A stretch of 64,000 nt of DNA from Symbiodinium natans (GCA_905221605.1 CAJNDS010002631.1:186001-250000); one strand, 5' to 3'. Positions 41,030 to 52,759 are shown, counted from the first letter of the stretch. Made by a program: numbers and translations. The notes: generated from the sequence alone by a model not told the origin.

Positions 41030-41232
41030 GAGAGAGAGAGAGAGAGAGAGACAGAGAGACAGAGAGACAGAGAGACAGAGAGACAGAGAGACAGAGAGAC
41101 AGAGAGACAGAGAGACAGAGAGACAGAGAGACAGAGAGACAGAGAGACAGAGAGCGAGAGGGAGGGGGAGGGGGAGGGGGAGGGGGAGAGGGAGAGACAG
41201 AGACAGAGAGAGAGAGAGAGAGAGCGAGAGTG
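41030..41232 (+). repeat. (GAGAGACA)n satellite
   Basis: About 15 octamer units between (GA)n ends, with a GGGGGA stretch at 41,161-41,188. Long frames across it are repeat artefacts. Confidence 0.97.
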
Positions 41233-41432
41233 AGCCAAGTTCGATTTGCCGCCGTTGCGTGGATGAACATGGAGCAGCCATTCCTTTTGGACTGATGGGT
41301 CGTACGCTACTGATGGAGTCTTCGTATTTCGCGAGCCAGTAGTCCATCAGCCCCATGAAGCTGAAAAAAAAATCTTCGTGCCCAAGCCGAACAAACACCG
41401 TGAAACCTGAAAACACCCAGATCCTTGCATTG

Positions 41433-41477
41433 GCAGGCCAAAGGTGGCGGCAAGGATGGTGCCAAGGCCCACATTCA
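41433..41477 (+). CDS. Exon-like segment, Gly/Lys-rich
   Basis: AKGGGKDGAKAHIQ after TGGCAG|GCC. Confidence 0.35.
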
Positions 41478-41855
41478 GGGCATTTATAGAGCTGGCGATA
41501 GAATGGACAGAGTGGACAGGGAGTGGACAGAGAGGACAGAGTGGACAGAGGCGGACAGGCAGGGCCGTAGACGTTCGACATGCAAATTCAGATGTTTTTG
41601 TCTGTAGTCCTGCATGGTGTTTGGGCTTGACGGGCTGCCGAACTCATGCAGTCTTGGGTCTTGTGATGCCAGGCTTTGCAGATTAGGATGTGCCGACGAT
41701 TTCCCAAAATCGGCACCTCTCCCAATGCAGCCTCTAGGCATTCAACAAGGGAGCGACGCAAATGCTCTCAAGTCAAAGGCAAGCCAGGTAGACTAGCCTT
41801 CGGAACCCCGCAGTCTCCAGGCGGAAGCTGAAAACCCGAAATCTGGAAAGCAGAG

Positions 41856-41938
41856 AAACCCTAAACCCTAAACCCTAAGCCCTAAGCCCTAAACCCTAAG
41901 CCCTAAACCCTAAACCCTAAACCCTAAACCCTAAACCC
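41856..41938 (-). repeat. CCCTAAA/CCCTAAG array
   Basis: About 12 units with alternating AAA and AAG types. Confidence 0.95.
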
Positions 41939-42047
41939 GCAAGCCAGCCATCTGCACAAAGATCAGGGGGCGGTAGACGGCGCACCAGGGCGTCAGGATC
42001 CTGGTCTCTGGATCTTTTTTCCGTGTTTTTATTCTTGAGCATGGGTG

Positions 42048-42106
42048 TAGGGTTTAGGGTTTAGGGTTTAGGGTTTAGGGTTTAGGGTTTAGGGTTTAGG
42101 GTTTAG
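42048..42106 (+). repeat. TTTAGGG array
   Basis: Eight units. The 41,940-42,000 gap to the previous array has an exon-like frame (ASHLHKDQGAVDGAPGRQDP). Confidence 0.95.
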
Positions 42107-42696
42107 AGTATGGACCCCAAACTGCAACTCCTCAAGACGGGCTCTCGTATTTGGATCCTGCCTTGTCCCCTCAGAACCGAAAAACTCAGCAACGGAATGC
42201 CGGGGAAGGCTTTGGTCTCGTACACCACTTTTTGAAATTGTATCGCAGGCTGTGCTGCTTGGCAGCCACTACTCAGCCCAAACCATTTACCAACCTAGTC
42301 CTCCTAATCCCAAACCCACATCTCCCACCCCTGACTTTCTATGTCTCCTAATCCTGAGTGCCTGAAGTTTATCGGGCTGCAGGTGTTCCAAGAGTAGGCG
42401 TTGCACAGTTCAGCTGCCTCGAAGAGAAGCACTAAGCATCACAAAGCCCCCCGCCCCACAGCCCCCGTGCAACCTGCGTTGCAACAAGACCACCCGTTTC
42501 CCACCGAGTCAAGTTTCTTCTTGTATGCAAATTGAAGACACGAATCATTTCTGCGAGACGTGCCCCCGCTTTGGTTTTTTGAAATATTCCAACCACAATG
42601 AGGACAGACTCGGATAGATGCATGTCCTCTTAAGCACTGAACCCTCGGAAGTCTCGAGATCCCCACGAATGACCCCCCAACACCCCCAAAAAACAC

Positions 42697-42749
42697 TAAA
42701 CCCTAAACCCTAAACCCTAAACCCTAAACCCTAAACCCTAAACCCTAAA
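42697..42749 (-). repeat. CCCTAAA array
   Basis: Seven to eight perfect units, followed directly by an exon-like AALKLIFPRGPL. Confidence 0.95.
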
Positions 42750-43288
42750 GCGGCCCTGAAGCTAATCTTCCCACGTGGTCCTCTGAGGTGCGGCAGTGAA
42801 CATGGAGCAGGCACCCACGCTTCGTTGGCGGCTGTGGGAAGAATTCTTCATGTGGGACTGCTGCGATCTACAGCCTTGTGCTTCGGGGGTGTCTGGTCGA
42901 GTTCAGGGTCGAGGGTGTGTTTCGGTTATGTGGATGCTGGCTCTGAGGTGCAGGGAGGCTCTTTGAGCCCAATCTGTTGCAAGTATCTGCCGAGAATTGG
43001 CGTCCGTCACGGGGGCCCTAAACCCCCGCCACACCAGATTTACTTCGCCGCTTTGTGGTAGGTACCCCAGGCGAAGTCGACCTATCGCGAGGCCCGTTTG
43101 ACTGGTTAGTCACGGGGATCCTGGGGTTGGTTGTGGTGTCCAGCTTCTGAGGCCATCAAAGAGACAGCATGCGACACCGCCAAAACGAGTTCTGTTGTGC
43201 ACACACCCATCTCAGAATCTGCAAAGAACTGGACATGAGAGTCCTCACCCGAACCACACACTTAATGGTAGGTTCGATACCCAGAAAG

Positions 43289-43346
43289 CCCTAAACCCTA
43301 AACCCTAAACCCTAAACCCTAAACCCTAAACCTCAAACCTCAAACC
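43289..43346 (-). repeat. CCCTAAA array
   Basis: Last units degrade to CCTCAAA. Confidence 0.93.
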
Positions 43347-43355
43347 CCAGCCCAG

Positions 43356-43418
43356 GGCGGCCTTCGAACCACAGTGAACACCCCGGAGACGCTGGTCACC
43401 GAGGTGGAAGCCGAAGAG
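43356..43418 (+). CDS. Exon-like segment
   Basis: GGLRTTVNTPETLVTEVEAE then E after GCCCAG|GGC; directly follows an array. Confidence 0.45.
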
Positions 43419-43474
43419 GCGAGGGGGGCTTTAAGGCTTGGTAGCCTTTTCGGTCTAGGTTCTGGAGGATTGGA

Positions 43475-43518
43475 GCCCTAAACCCTAAACCCTAAACCCT
43501 AAACCCTAAACCCTAAAC
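43475..43518 (-). repeat. CCCTAAA array
   Basis: Six units. Confidence 0.94.
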
Positions 43519-45405
43519 TGGAGGCCTTGGGCTGTGAGGAAGCAGGGTTTTGGGATTTGCGGCTTTCCTGCTTGAGGGTTTAGCGGGTTCAGTGGGGGCT
43601 GTCAGGGTGCATAGGCAGGTTGTGGATTCTGGATTTGTAGATTTCTCTGGATATGGTATTAACCTCTTAAACTTCAGGGTTGCTTTTTGGACTCTAAAGC
43701 CTAAGCCTGAAGAGGGTGAGTCTTTGGCACTCTGCTGATTTTGAAGAACTCGGGTTGTCCAACGGTTCTGCGGGTGTTGAGCTTTCACTTTCGGCTTTTG
43801 GTCTCTAAGTTGTGCGTAGCCAAAATGTGTGGATGTAGCTATTACAGTAGTTGGGTGAGTGCTACCGCGCTTTCATCATGTCTGTGCTGAGTGGAAACCC
43901 TTCGTCACTTCTCATGAACATTCAAGACTGTATGCATCCATAAAACGAAAGATGCACTTCCTGGAAATACCTTAGGCTTCTGAAACGCGCTTTCAATGTA
44001 CTGGCCAGTAGAGTGGAGAAGCAGCGCAGTTTGCTCGGTGCAACTCAGGTGATCGAGCCAGAGCACTACATGTACTACGCAGGTTCCTCAGTCCTGGTTT
44101 CGGGCCTTTCCGGCCAGTCCCTGCGCTCGAGTGTAAGGCTTGAGCAGGATTCTTAGGTGTGCTGAGGGACGGCCGAAGCCTGCACAACCTCCAAAACCCG
44201 CGACAGCCCGTCGTGACATGTCCGTCCATCTTGAGACCCTACCTCCCATCTTGTTCCCTGTCCCCTTGCAGTATACCATAGAGAAAACGAGAGAGTTCAT
44301 GAAATCGTGAGGGAGAAAAAGGCTGGGAGAGCGAGGAGACATGAAGGATTTTTGCTAGGGTATCCGATGGGAAAGTCGCTCCTGAGAGCATGGACTTCGC
44401 TAGTACGAAAGTACATGTGAATAGTGTGAATGGGCTTATTCTCGGAGACTTAGTAGGGTAGCGAGGGATACAGCACCCACAAGCGGTGTCCTTGCGAAAG
44501 TGCTGCGGTGGCCTTGGGGCCGGGGGGTAACACGCGGGCTCTGTCATGGCCATTCGGGTCTAAAGGCTGAGATGAACGTTAAAAAAGTGTAATAGTTTAG
44601 TATGGCATGCAAGGTAACAGGTTGGGAGTTGAAAAAGCTCGTGCTCGAACTTCGCAACACAAAATCCTGTAGTTCAATCTGCGATTGCCTCTGATAAGTT
44701 TAGGGGGCAGTTTCGGGACCAAGGGCTCTGGGTCAAGTGGGCCCAGGCGCAGCAGTACGCGGCATTGGCTCAGCAGTGACCCCATGTGCGGGAAACCATC
44801 TCTGTCACAACCTTGACGAATCTAAGCCTTCCAAAACTCAGTGCTTATGCCTTCCTGGGTTGCTTGTTAAGTGCGGACCTGCCTTAGCCAATCCCTCAAT
44901 TCTTGGGTTCAAAGGGGGTTTTCCCCACCCAGATTTCGGCCCCATTGTTCTGAGTCCTATGCAGCTGTGGCGTGTGGGGTTTAGGGCTTCCAGGTATCGG
45001 CGTGTAGGGCATAGGGCTTGTGCACCGCCTTATAAGCATGGCTTAACCGCAATCCCGAAAAGCCGTGATCCGAATCGTACGGCTGCTGGTCCAGGAAGCC
45101 CCACTGTATGTGCACCGAATCGCAGTCGTGGATCTGAATCGGACGGTGGGCTGATCCGAGTACCGCGAGCCTGTTCACGGGACCCCATGATCCGAAATCA
45201 CTGAGCTGAATCGTTGCTGACACCACCTCACTTCAACCTGCCAACCCTCGCACCCCTCCTGCCCCCCCCTCCCATTCCCCATTCCCTGTTTGCGACGTCA
45301 AACTCGAAAAGTATCTCTCTTCCTCTCTCTTCCTGTCCTCTTCTGTGTCTAGACTGCATTTCGGATTTGGGGCAACTCTCTACAAGAATATTCTTCCACG
45401 TCCAG

Positions 45406-45450
45406 GTACGCAGCATACGCCCAGTACTGCGCGCAGTTTGCGCCGCAGGC
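45406..45450 (+). CDS. Exon of an unidentified Tyr/Ala/Gln-rich protein
   Basis: YAAYAQYCAQFAPQ after GTCCAG|G. The GC donor joins in phase to 45,556. Repeats of this type occur in low-complexity tails of RNA-binding proteins, but no domain is visible here. Confidence 0.5.
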
Positions 45451-45555
45451 TTGCTGCCTGTTTTTGCAGCTGCTGCCGGGCAATGAGCCAAGAGCCCCGA
45501 AGCCATGAAGAACTCGAATCCTGCAGAACCACAAGCCTCCTGACCGGCACCGAAG

Positions 45556-45612
45556 GCGCAGCAAGCTGCAGCTGCAGCTGCTGAGCGTGGTTCCGGAACC
45601 CGATCCGAGAGT
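45556..45612 (+). CDS. Exon of the same unidentified protein
   Basis: AQQAAAAAAERGSGTRSES after CGAAG|GCG, in phase with the previous exon. Confidence 0.48.
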
Positions 45613-45847
45613 GAGAGTGGCTTCGAATAGTTTGAGAAGGGTTAGCCGGTCAGTCTTGTCGCTTGATTCTGCAGTTTCGGCTTGCCCCTTGTTGCGATAT
45701 CTGTGAGGTGAAGGTGGGTCGGTTGAGCTAAACAGCCGGTGCCCACGTTGAGTTTGTTTTTGGATGGGCCCTATGTATGGGCTGTCCTCATCTGTTCGAA
45801 CGGAGCTTTGGGTGCTGCGTTCTGCAAAGGGCCCATGGAAATATCTA

Positions 45848-46024
45848 CTATTTGCTTAAGAACCCCAAAAGAATAGAAAATAGTCATCCCTGTATTACCC
45901 TTACTAAGGAAGAATAGTTTTTAGGGTTCTTAAGCAACTAGTAGACACCTAAAGAATGGAAAATAGTCATCCCTGTATTACCCTTACTAAGGAAGAATAG
46001 TTTTTTGGGTTCTTAAGCAACTAA
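45848..46024. mobile_element. MITE family 4, full copy plus a partial tandem copy
   Basis: Terminal repeats CTATTTGCTTAAGAACCC and its inverse GGGTTCTTAAGCAACTAG bound 45,848-45,941. The right half (AGTCATCCCTGTATTACCC onward) is repeated at 45,955-46,024. Confidence 0.85.
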
Positions 46025-46046
46025 TTAGTAGACACCTAGTATTCGC

Positions 46047-46142
46047 AGCTCCAGGAGCCCCAGCAGCGACGTCGGCCAACAAGGCGGCGGTAGCACCAGC
46101 CGCGCCGCAGCAGCAACAGCAGCAGGCCTTTGAGCTCAGGGT
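46047..46142 (+). CDS. Exon-like segment, Ala/Pro then poly-Gln
   Basis: APGAPAATSANKAAVAPAAP followed by six Gln and AFELR. Probably belongs with the 45.4-45.6 kb exons; reading frame ambiguous because of the repeat. Confidence 0.42.
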
Positions 46143-46146
46143 TCGG

Positions 46147-46230
46147 CCCTAAACCCTAAACCCTAAACCCTAAACCCCAAACCCTAAACCCTAAACCCCA
46201 AACCCCAAACCCTAAACCCTAAACCCTAAA
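46147..46230 (-). repeat. CCCTAAA/CCCCAAA array
   Basis: About 12 units, three CCCCAAA. Confidence 0.95.
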
Positions 46231-46332
46231 CGGACTACGTTGGTCGATACTAGAATCTTGAAAGCCTGGTAAGATCGCGCCGCGGAAGCTTGGCTTGCAA
46301 GATTTCAGTTGAAGGCCCGGAAGGTCACATGA

Positions 46333-46391
46333 GGGTTTAGGGTTTAGGGTTTAGGGTTGAGGGTTTAGGGTTTAGGGTTTAGGGTTTGAGG
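46333..46391 (+). repeat. TTTAGGG array
   Basis: Eight units with one TTGAGGG. Confidence 0.93.
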
Positions 46392-46887
46392 GTCGTTCTT
46401 CTTCTCTTGCCAAGACCTCAAGCAGTCTGGAACTTCTGCGTGGCATGTGGAGATCCTTCAGTAGACAGCCGTATTGCTTAAGAACCTGACGTACCGCCGG
46501 TAAATGCCCCAAGCAACAAATTCGTTCTGGTCCGCCAGACAGGTTATTGCGCAGGCTGGCAGAGGATGTGTCAAATCGAACATCTGGTTTATGGTTTTGA
46601 GGTGTTTGGGTACAGGTTTCAAGCTTCTGGGTTCAACTTTCAGACAAGGGAGTTGGGCGGAGGCGCAGCAGAAGAACACACCCATCATGGTGACACCGTG
46701 CCCAGCTCCGATGTCGGCTTCTTGACGTCGCAGTGAGGGTTGTGAAGGAGTTTGCTGTCGTTGTGTGCGGGCAGAAATGCTTTGCTGACCGTACAGTAAC
46801 AGGATGCCGCCGCATTTCTCGACGCACATGCGAGCACGATCACACACACACACGCTCACACACGTATGAAAAAAACTAATCTACTGT

Positions 46888-46997
46888 ATTTGCTTAAGAA
46901 CCCCAAAAGAATAAAACGAAATCATAATCCCTATATATTACCCCTTAATAAGGAAGATTTTTTTGTTTTAGGGGGGAGGGGGTTCTTTCGCAATTAG
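46888..46997. mobile_element. MITE family 4 copy
   Basis: TTGCTTAAGAACCCCAAAAG at the left and GGGGGTTCTTTCGCAATTAG at the right; the middle has diverged and gained a G-run. Confidence 0.8.
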
Positions 46998-47844
46998 TCG
47001 TCTGGGGCCCTAGAATACCGAGTCGCGTATGTAGGGGGTCCAGCAAGGTCCAGTCACCGTTCCACACTTCACGTGTCGCATTCGCTGAGTGAAAGCAGAA
47101 ACTCACCAAAAACATGGCCACCCAATGCCTCAAGATGACCAATTGGTTGCGGCTGCAGACTCCGTGCTGAGGACCAGCTGTGGCAAGGGGCCCCCTTCGC
47201 AAGATGCAGGTACTACCTACAAGAGCTTTACTGTAAAATCATGCACAATCTCGCAGCTCAAAGCCTAAACCCTAAACCCTAAACCCTAAACCTTAAACCC
47301 AGAGACTGTTCCAGGTACCGACACAATTGGCTGATCAGCGGCAGCCATCGTGGCAACCAAGACGTGCAGCAGACATGAGCTTGGGTCAAAGGCTTCATTC
47401 TTTAGGGTTTAGGGTTTAGAGTTTCGATTGCATTCACTCAAAGTCAACGCTCTACGCCATCATGAGCCGGAGGTCTTAAACACCACAGTTGCTTCAGTTG
47501 AGGCTGTGGGTCTAACTGTTCTCCAACGGTGCCCTAAGCTGTGCGTCATGTAACTGGTTGGGCGTGGAGGTTTAGAGTTCAGCCAACCGTTGTTCGGATG
47601 TAAGCTGGGGGACTGGGTGTCTTTGCCAGATTCTGCTCTCCAAACAAGTACTACGTCAAGCCCAAACTCCGGAGTTGAACTGTCTTCTTGCAGCGCTTTC
47701 AGGTTCAGTATTGCATCCCAAAGTCTGTGCAAATGTCTTCGAGAGTTCGAGGCCTGCAACCTGGGACATAGATTCGAATATCAGGGGCAAACCGATCAGG
47801 ACGGCGTATGGGGGCGGATGGCACACAGCCTTCGGCAAAGGCCG

Positions 47845-48115
47845 TCGAACTCTCCTAGCCTTCGTCGAAACTCTTGGCCTTCGTCGAACCCCCCTCCCGG
47901 CCCTTGTGGCCTTCGTCGAACCTCCGGCCTTCATTTAGCCTTCGTCGAACCTTCGCGTTTTTTTTCGGCTTTGTCTTGGCCTTTTGTATCGGTCTTCGTC
48001 GAACCCCCTCCCCCTTCGTCGAACCTCCCGGCCTTCGTCGAACCTTCGCTCGGCCCCCCGGCCTTCGTCGAACTTCGTCTCGGCCCGTTGGTATCCCGAG
48101 TCTTCGTCGAAGTTC
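47845..48115. repeat. Interspersed CTTCGTCGAA minisatellite
   Basis: About nine copies of CTTCGTCGAA with variable CCGGCC-rich spacers of 15-45 bp; the core TTCGTCGAA is palindromic except its centre. All six frames are largely open across it, so the frames are not evidence of a gene. Confidence 0.88.
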
Positions 48116-48232
48116 CCCGGCCATCCTGCTCTTCGGCCATCCTGATGTGTTTTCCCCTTAGAATAGCCTCTGGCACGATGCAACAGCCAGCAGCCGGAAG
48201 TTTGAAGTTTATGAGGGATGCGTCATCGCCAG

Positions 48233-48302
48233 GGCGCGTGGTATGATGCCATCAAGGGGGACATCATGAAGGCCACTGACAATTTGAGGACTCTGTCGGC
48301 AT
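48233..48302 (+). CDS. Exon-like segment
   Basis: GAWYDAIKGDIMKATDNLRT then LSA after CGCCAG|GGC; good protein character, family not recognised. Confidence 0.45.
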
Positions 48303-48977
48303 GCAGAGTGGAAAACTGCGTTGGGGCAACTTTTTAGGTGACAAATGCACTGCAAGCTATACGGCCTTAACTAACGTTTAAGGGTTTGGGATCTTTCTGT
48401 GCCTTAGCTGTTGCAGGGATCCAGTAATACTGTGCACATGTCGAATCCTGAAAAATATGTTAACCTTCAACATCGCATCTGTTTCTGCTGTATTCAACGC
48501 CAATCGGATAGGGAAAGGAATTAAGTTCGAGGCCAGAAAACCAGAAGAGCTGTACGGACTTCACGGTAGCTGCCCTCCTCCGTCAGGTGCCCTGAAAAGA
48601 ATCGAACTTTCTGTTGTCCGAAGCCCTGTCAATACTTAGCCCCCTGAACATCCCTTCACCCTGTCTTGGAACAGACATTCGGCGCTGTGTCGCGCTTCGT
48701 CGGGGGCTGCCGTGCGTGCGCCCCTGTGCTCGGAACCCGGTGAATTTGGGACCAGTCACTTGAGACCTAACTGTAGCTGCAAGAAGTAACATGTGGTAGC
48801 TAGAAGGGTGTGAATCTTGTCACATCGGGCCTTCCTATTTCCCCCCCCCCCCCAGCTGAACCACAACTGTGTTCTCTGCTCTGGCAGGTGATTGACTCTG
48901 GGCCTCGTAGGATGTGGGAGCATCTTGTTGCATGACGCCCGCTTCCCAAAGCCCACATGTCAGGGCAAGGCACAGCA

Positions 48978-49037
48978 AACCCTCAACCCACAACCCTAAA
49001 CCCTGAACCCTGAACCCTAAACCCTAAACCCTAAACC
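48978..49037 (-). repeat. CCCTAAA array, degenerate
   Basis: Mix of CCCTCAA, CCCTGAA and CCCTAAA. Confidence 0.9.
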
Positions 49038-49355
49038 CCCGAAGGGTAAACCCAGGGCTTGGGAGTTCAGATTGAGTTCGCAAGGCCATGGCAAGAGTGA
49101 GTGACGGAGCCCGCAAGGGACCGGTTCTGTCGCGGTAGCTGCGGGCGTCCTGGGCTGTGCCCAGGCTAGGCCCAGCCAGCACTCGAATATTCCCTTATAC
49201 TATAATACCCCCCAAAAAACCCTGTTCTAATTATTAAGGCCCCTATGCTAGACCACAGCTCAAAAACCCAAAGCCCGGGCTAGCTCAGCACTGAAAGAAA
49301 AAGGACGGCGTTAGGCAGACCCAAGACCATGCTAGCGAAGCCGCAGAGCGGAACT

Positions 49356-49396
49356 AGGGTTTAGGGTTTAGGGTTTAGGGTTTAGGGTTTAGGGTT
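49356..49396 (+). repeat. TTTAGGG array
   Basis: Six units. Confidence 0.94.
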
Positions 49397-49468
49397 GCAT
49401 CCTTCAACCTATGAGATCCACCCCGAGAACCAATGAATATCATCCCAGGGTCTGCCGAGACCTTATCT

Positions 49469-49575
49469 GGGTGCTTGTCAAAATTATGGTTTTCTTTTTG
49501 GGGTCCCTTTTGTAATAATACGGCACCTAATATTTCGGGTAACCCAAAATGGGATCATAATTTTGACAACCACCC
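49469..49575. mobile_element. MITE-like element
   Basis: Inverted ends GGGTGCTTGTCAAAATTATG and GGGTGGTTGTCAAAATTATG (one difference over 20 bp). Interior TTTGGGGTCCCTTTTG resembles no other family here. Confidence 0.85.
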
Positions 49576-49731
49576 ATGTGTTAAGTGAGCAATCCCTGCA
49601 CCCTGGGCCCCTGGCCGTCCCAGCAGCCGCTTTAATGCCAGCTTCCCGTCAATAGCTCGCAGAACGTTCGGAAGGGCAGCCGATCACACAACGCTGTTCA
49701 ATCGCCGTTGGTGTTTTGGGATGGCCAAGGA

Positions 49732-49842
49732 CCCAAAAAGCCCAATACCCCTTGATTAAGGAACGTAGCTTAAATTATAAAGGGATCCTCATTATAATTT
49801 TTAAGCTATATTCCTTGATTCAGGGGTATTGAGCTCTCTGGG
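49732..49842. mobile_element. MITE family 3 copy, complete
   Basis: CCCAAAAAGCCCAATACCCC ... GGGGTATTGAGCTCTCTGGG, palindromic arms around AAATTATAAAGGGATCC. Confidence 0.85.
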
Positions 49843-49844
49843 GA

Positions 49845-51190
49845 TGGGTGAAGGGATGCTCAGTCTCCTTGGCTTGTCAGGGCCCTGAAATCCTTCACGA
49901 AAAGCCATCGGCCGGAAGCCCTGAACTACCAGACCATCACGGCTTCTGCTAGGCGCTCGCCGTTACCTTGAGGTGGGTGTTTAGGGTCAAGCGCTTTGCA
50001 GCAAATCGTGCTAAGTTGTGCTTTGCTCGATCGGGAAGTAGCAGCATGAAGCACATCGAAACAACACAACGAAGCTCGAGTGATCAGCAGCCGCTTCTGC
50101 AGCAGCCTCATGGCATCACCGGATGGGCCGGCTGTTACAAATTCACAGGTTTGAGACGAAGCTCGTTGCTCTCAAGATCTTCAATTGCAGGGCACGACCC
50201 TTATCTTGATCGGAGCACGTCTGAACCTGTGGCGGAATGCCGTGGCTGACGCATGCTGCTTGCATGCTACTCGGACATATGTCTCATGAGGACGCAACCC
50301 AGTGCTAAAACAAACCTTGAATCCTGAATCACGCCCCCCTTCCTTCAAAGGGCCCCAATGCCGGTCTCTCTGGATCTGAAAACTCCGTAGAAACAGCATT
50401 GTCATGCCTTGCACGGACCATCTTGCGGGGGACCAGATCCTTCGCGCGCGATGCACTGCAGTTCTGACTGAGATTGGAGTTTTGGGGCTTTACACATGTC
50501 TCGCAATGCCATCAACAGAGTTCAAAGCTCAGCTTACGTTTCAACGCCCTGCCCAAGCAATCTTTTCCTATCTTTTCCTTTGGACGTATCATTAAGGTCC
50601 CCTTCCCAGGAACCCACGTGGGCGTGCAAGCAGCCTCAAGCAGCAGAAGAGCTGGAGGTTGTCAAAGACGTGGAGGTTTTTGGAAGCCCTTTTGCCAAAA
50701 AGGCAATAAGTACAATGTATTTCTTGTTTACGGGTTTAGGGTTTAGGGACTTCCTGACGAAAGCTCCCCGGCATAGGACAGTCATCCGGACGCCCTGTAA
50801 ACCCTTTCAGAGACCGCCACTTTGACGAGCAATCCATTTGGGAAGCTCAGCCGGAGGCGACTCCGGCAATTAGCCGTTGCAGCGCAGGTGCTCTTGATGG
50901 CATTGGGCTGCAAAGCCTGGGGGTGCCCGACAAGTTAGCAACGGTTAGCAGCACAAAAACTCCCTAAAGCCCATACCGCCCACAACCGGACAGACCTTTC
51001 ACCTGCAGCCAAACAGCAAGAGGACCACCCAACAACTCTGAACCCCAAAACTTCTTCGCCCAATGCAAGAAGAACTACCAAAAACAAGCCGCACAGCACG
51101 CTGAAGAACCAACAATGTCCAGGGTCATCGCCAGAGCTCTGATAACGAAGTCAAGCCCTGGGGCTCCGGATCGTTCTGCGCTTTTTAGGT
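49845..51190. other. No gene fixed
   Basis: Overlapping short frames only; a few coding-like stretches (for example near 49,968-50,249 and 50,474-50,825) have no recognisable family or clear splice sites. Confidence 0.35.
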
Positions 51191-51505
51191 TGCGTCGGGT
51201 TTAGGGTTTAGGCTTTAGGCTTTAGGGTTTAGGATCATGGGAGCATGGGTGGCAGGCTTTCGTGTGTTCGGGCTGCGAGGTGCGGGATTGCACAGGTAAG
51301 GGAATGCGCGCGGTTTAGGGAAATCGTTTTCCAAAATCCGATTGAATACTGGATCTTGGTTTGTTGGTACCCTTTTGTGGACCTTCATGTGAGACATTGC
51401 CTAGCAACTTAGAGTGAAGAGTTGCGAAGCTTCCGTTTTGTACCAAATCAGACGGTCACAGAAGTGCCACTTAGTCACTTGGTTCAGGAAGGTTGCAGAA
51501 GAGTG

Positions 51506-51600
51506 AGGGTTTAGGGTTTAGGGTTTAGGGTTTAGGGTGTAGGGTTTAGGGTTTAGGGTTTAGGGTTTAGGGTTTAGGGTTTAGGGTTTAGGGTTTAGGG
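51506..51600 (+). repeat. TTTAGGG array
   Basis: 13 units, one GTGTAGGG variant. Confidence 0.96.
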
Positions 51601-51752
51601 ATCCAGGTTGCAAGAGCTTTGCGATCGTTAGGCAGCTTGGGGGTTTTGCAAGTTTTGCCCGGCTCACCAGGGCCCTGGATCCGGAGTCCTGACTCGGGGT
51701 AGCAGCAAAAATCTGCGGATGATTCAAAGCCCGCATCGCTGAAGCGAGTCAC

Positions 51753-51813
51753 AGGGTTCAGGGTTCAGGGTTTAGGGTTTAGGGTTTAGGGTTTAGGGTT
51801 TAGGGTTTAGGGT
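51753..51813 (+). repeat. TTCAGGG/TTTAGGG array
   Basis: Two TTCAGGG units then seven TTTAGGG. Confidence 0.95.
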
Positions 51814-52168
51814 CATGTCTCTGGGTTGACGCTACTTAGGGTCTCGACCAGTTTCTCCGGAGCTGCGCAACATCGGGCTTTGAAAGTTTCTGTCTTCATG
51901 CGTGCTGGAAGATCACGCTGTCGTCGAAGGAAACGATCATGCTCATGGTGCATCCAAACCTGGAGCATTCGATCCTAGAGCCCTGCACCCAGTTCACCCT
52001 CAGTCCTTGACCTCGGCCGCGAACGACTACCATCACCCACCGTCAGCTATCGAAGGCCAACCACGGTTTTCGGTTTTGGTGTTCAGGTAGTTCCGGCCAG
52101 GGGCGAAGGAAGGAATGTTACAGGTTGCCGCTGATCTTTGCGGTTTGACCCCCCAAATAGAGGTTCGA

Positions 52169-52213
52169 ACCCTAAACCCTAAACCCCAAACCCTAAACCC
52201 TAAACCCTAAACC
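52169..52213 (-). repeat. CCCTAAA array
   Basis: Six units, one CCCCAAA. Confidence 0.94.
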
Positions 52214-52579
52214 GCGGCCATGAGTTCGCAGTCCAGCTTGTCTGCAGCCCAGTTTTGTTGAGCTCTGCGTCATTGTGAGGCGCACTGGGCTGCCTTTGCC
52301 CAACGTTCCCCAATGTCCGAGCCCTCAACCCTTGACTCAACTGAAGCCATGAAGCTGATGGACTTTATATGGTTTAGGGTTTAGGGTTTAGGGTTTAGGG
52401 TCTTTATGCTCCCAAGACCCAAGTCGACCCAAACCCCAAAGCCAAACAAACCGCCCAGCTTTGCCCCCTCCCATGGCCAAGCATCGCTAGCAGCTGCGAG
52501 CACTGCCCAGCATTGCTGGGAACTGCAATGTGTGACGAGGCGCCCCCTTGAGAGTGACAATGCTTGCAAGTCTTGCTGA

Positions 52580-52696
52580 GGGTTCAGGGTTTAGGGTTTA
52601 GGGTTTAGGGTTTAGGGTTTAGGGTTTAGGGTTTAGGGTTTAGGGTTTAGGGTTTAGGGTTTAGGGTTAGGGTTTAGGGTTTAGGGTTTAGGGTTA
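52580..52696 (+). repeat. TTTAGGG array, longest of this region
   Basis: About 16 units with one 6-bp TTAGGG unit; a second smaller array lies at 52,371-52,400. Confidence 0.97.
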
Positions 52697-52759
52697 GACT
52701 CGCTTTGGCTCTGCTTCTCTTGGGCCCAATGGGTGTTGGAAGGAAGATGCGGCCTTGAG

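Noticed and set aside
40804-41581. Frames rich in Leu-Ser-Val-Cys or Arg-Glu-Thr
   Set aside because: Produced by (GA)n and (GAGAGACA)n repeats.
45040-45205. Tandem repeat of GATCCGAATCG-like units
   Set aside because: Only a few weak matches at irregular spacing; could not be separated from chance.
47590-48246. 218-codon frame rich in FVEPP-type motifs
   Set aside because: Most of it is the CTTCGTCGAA minisatellite read in one frame; neighbouring frames are equally open.
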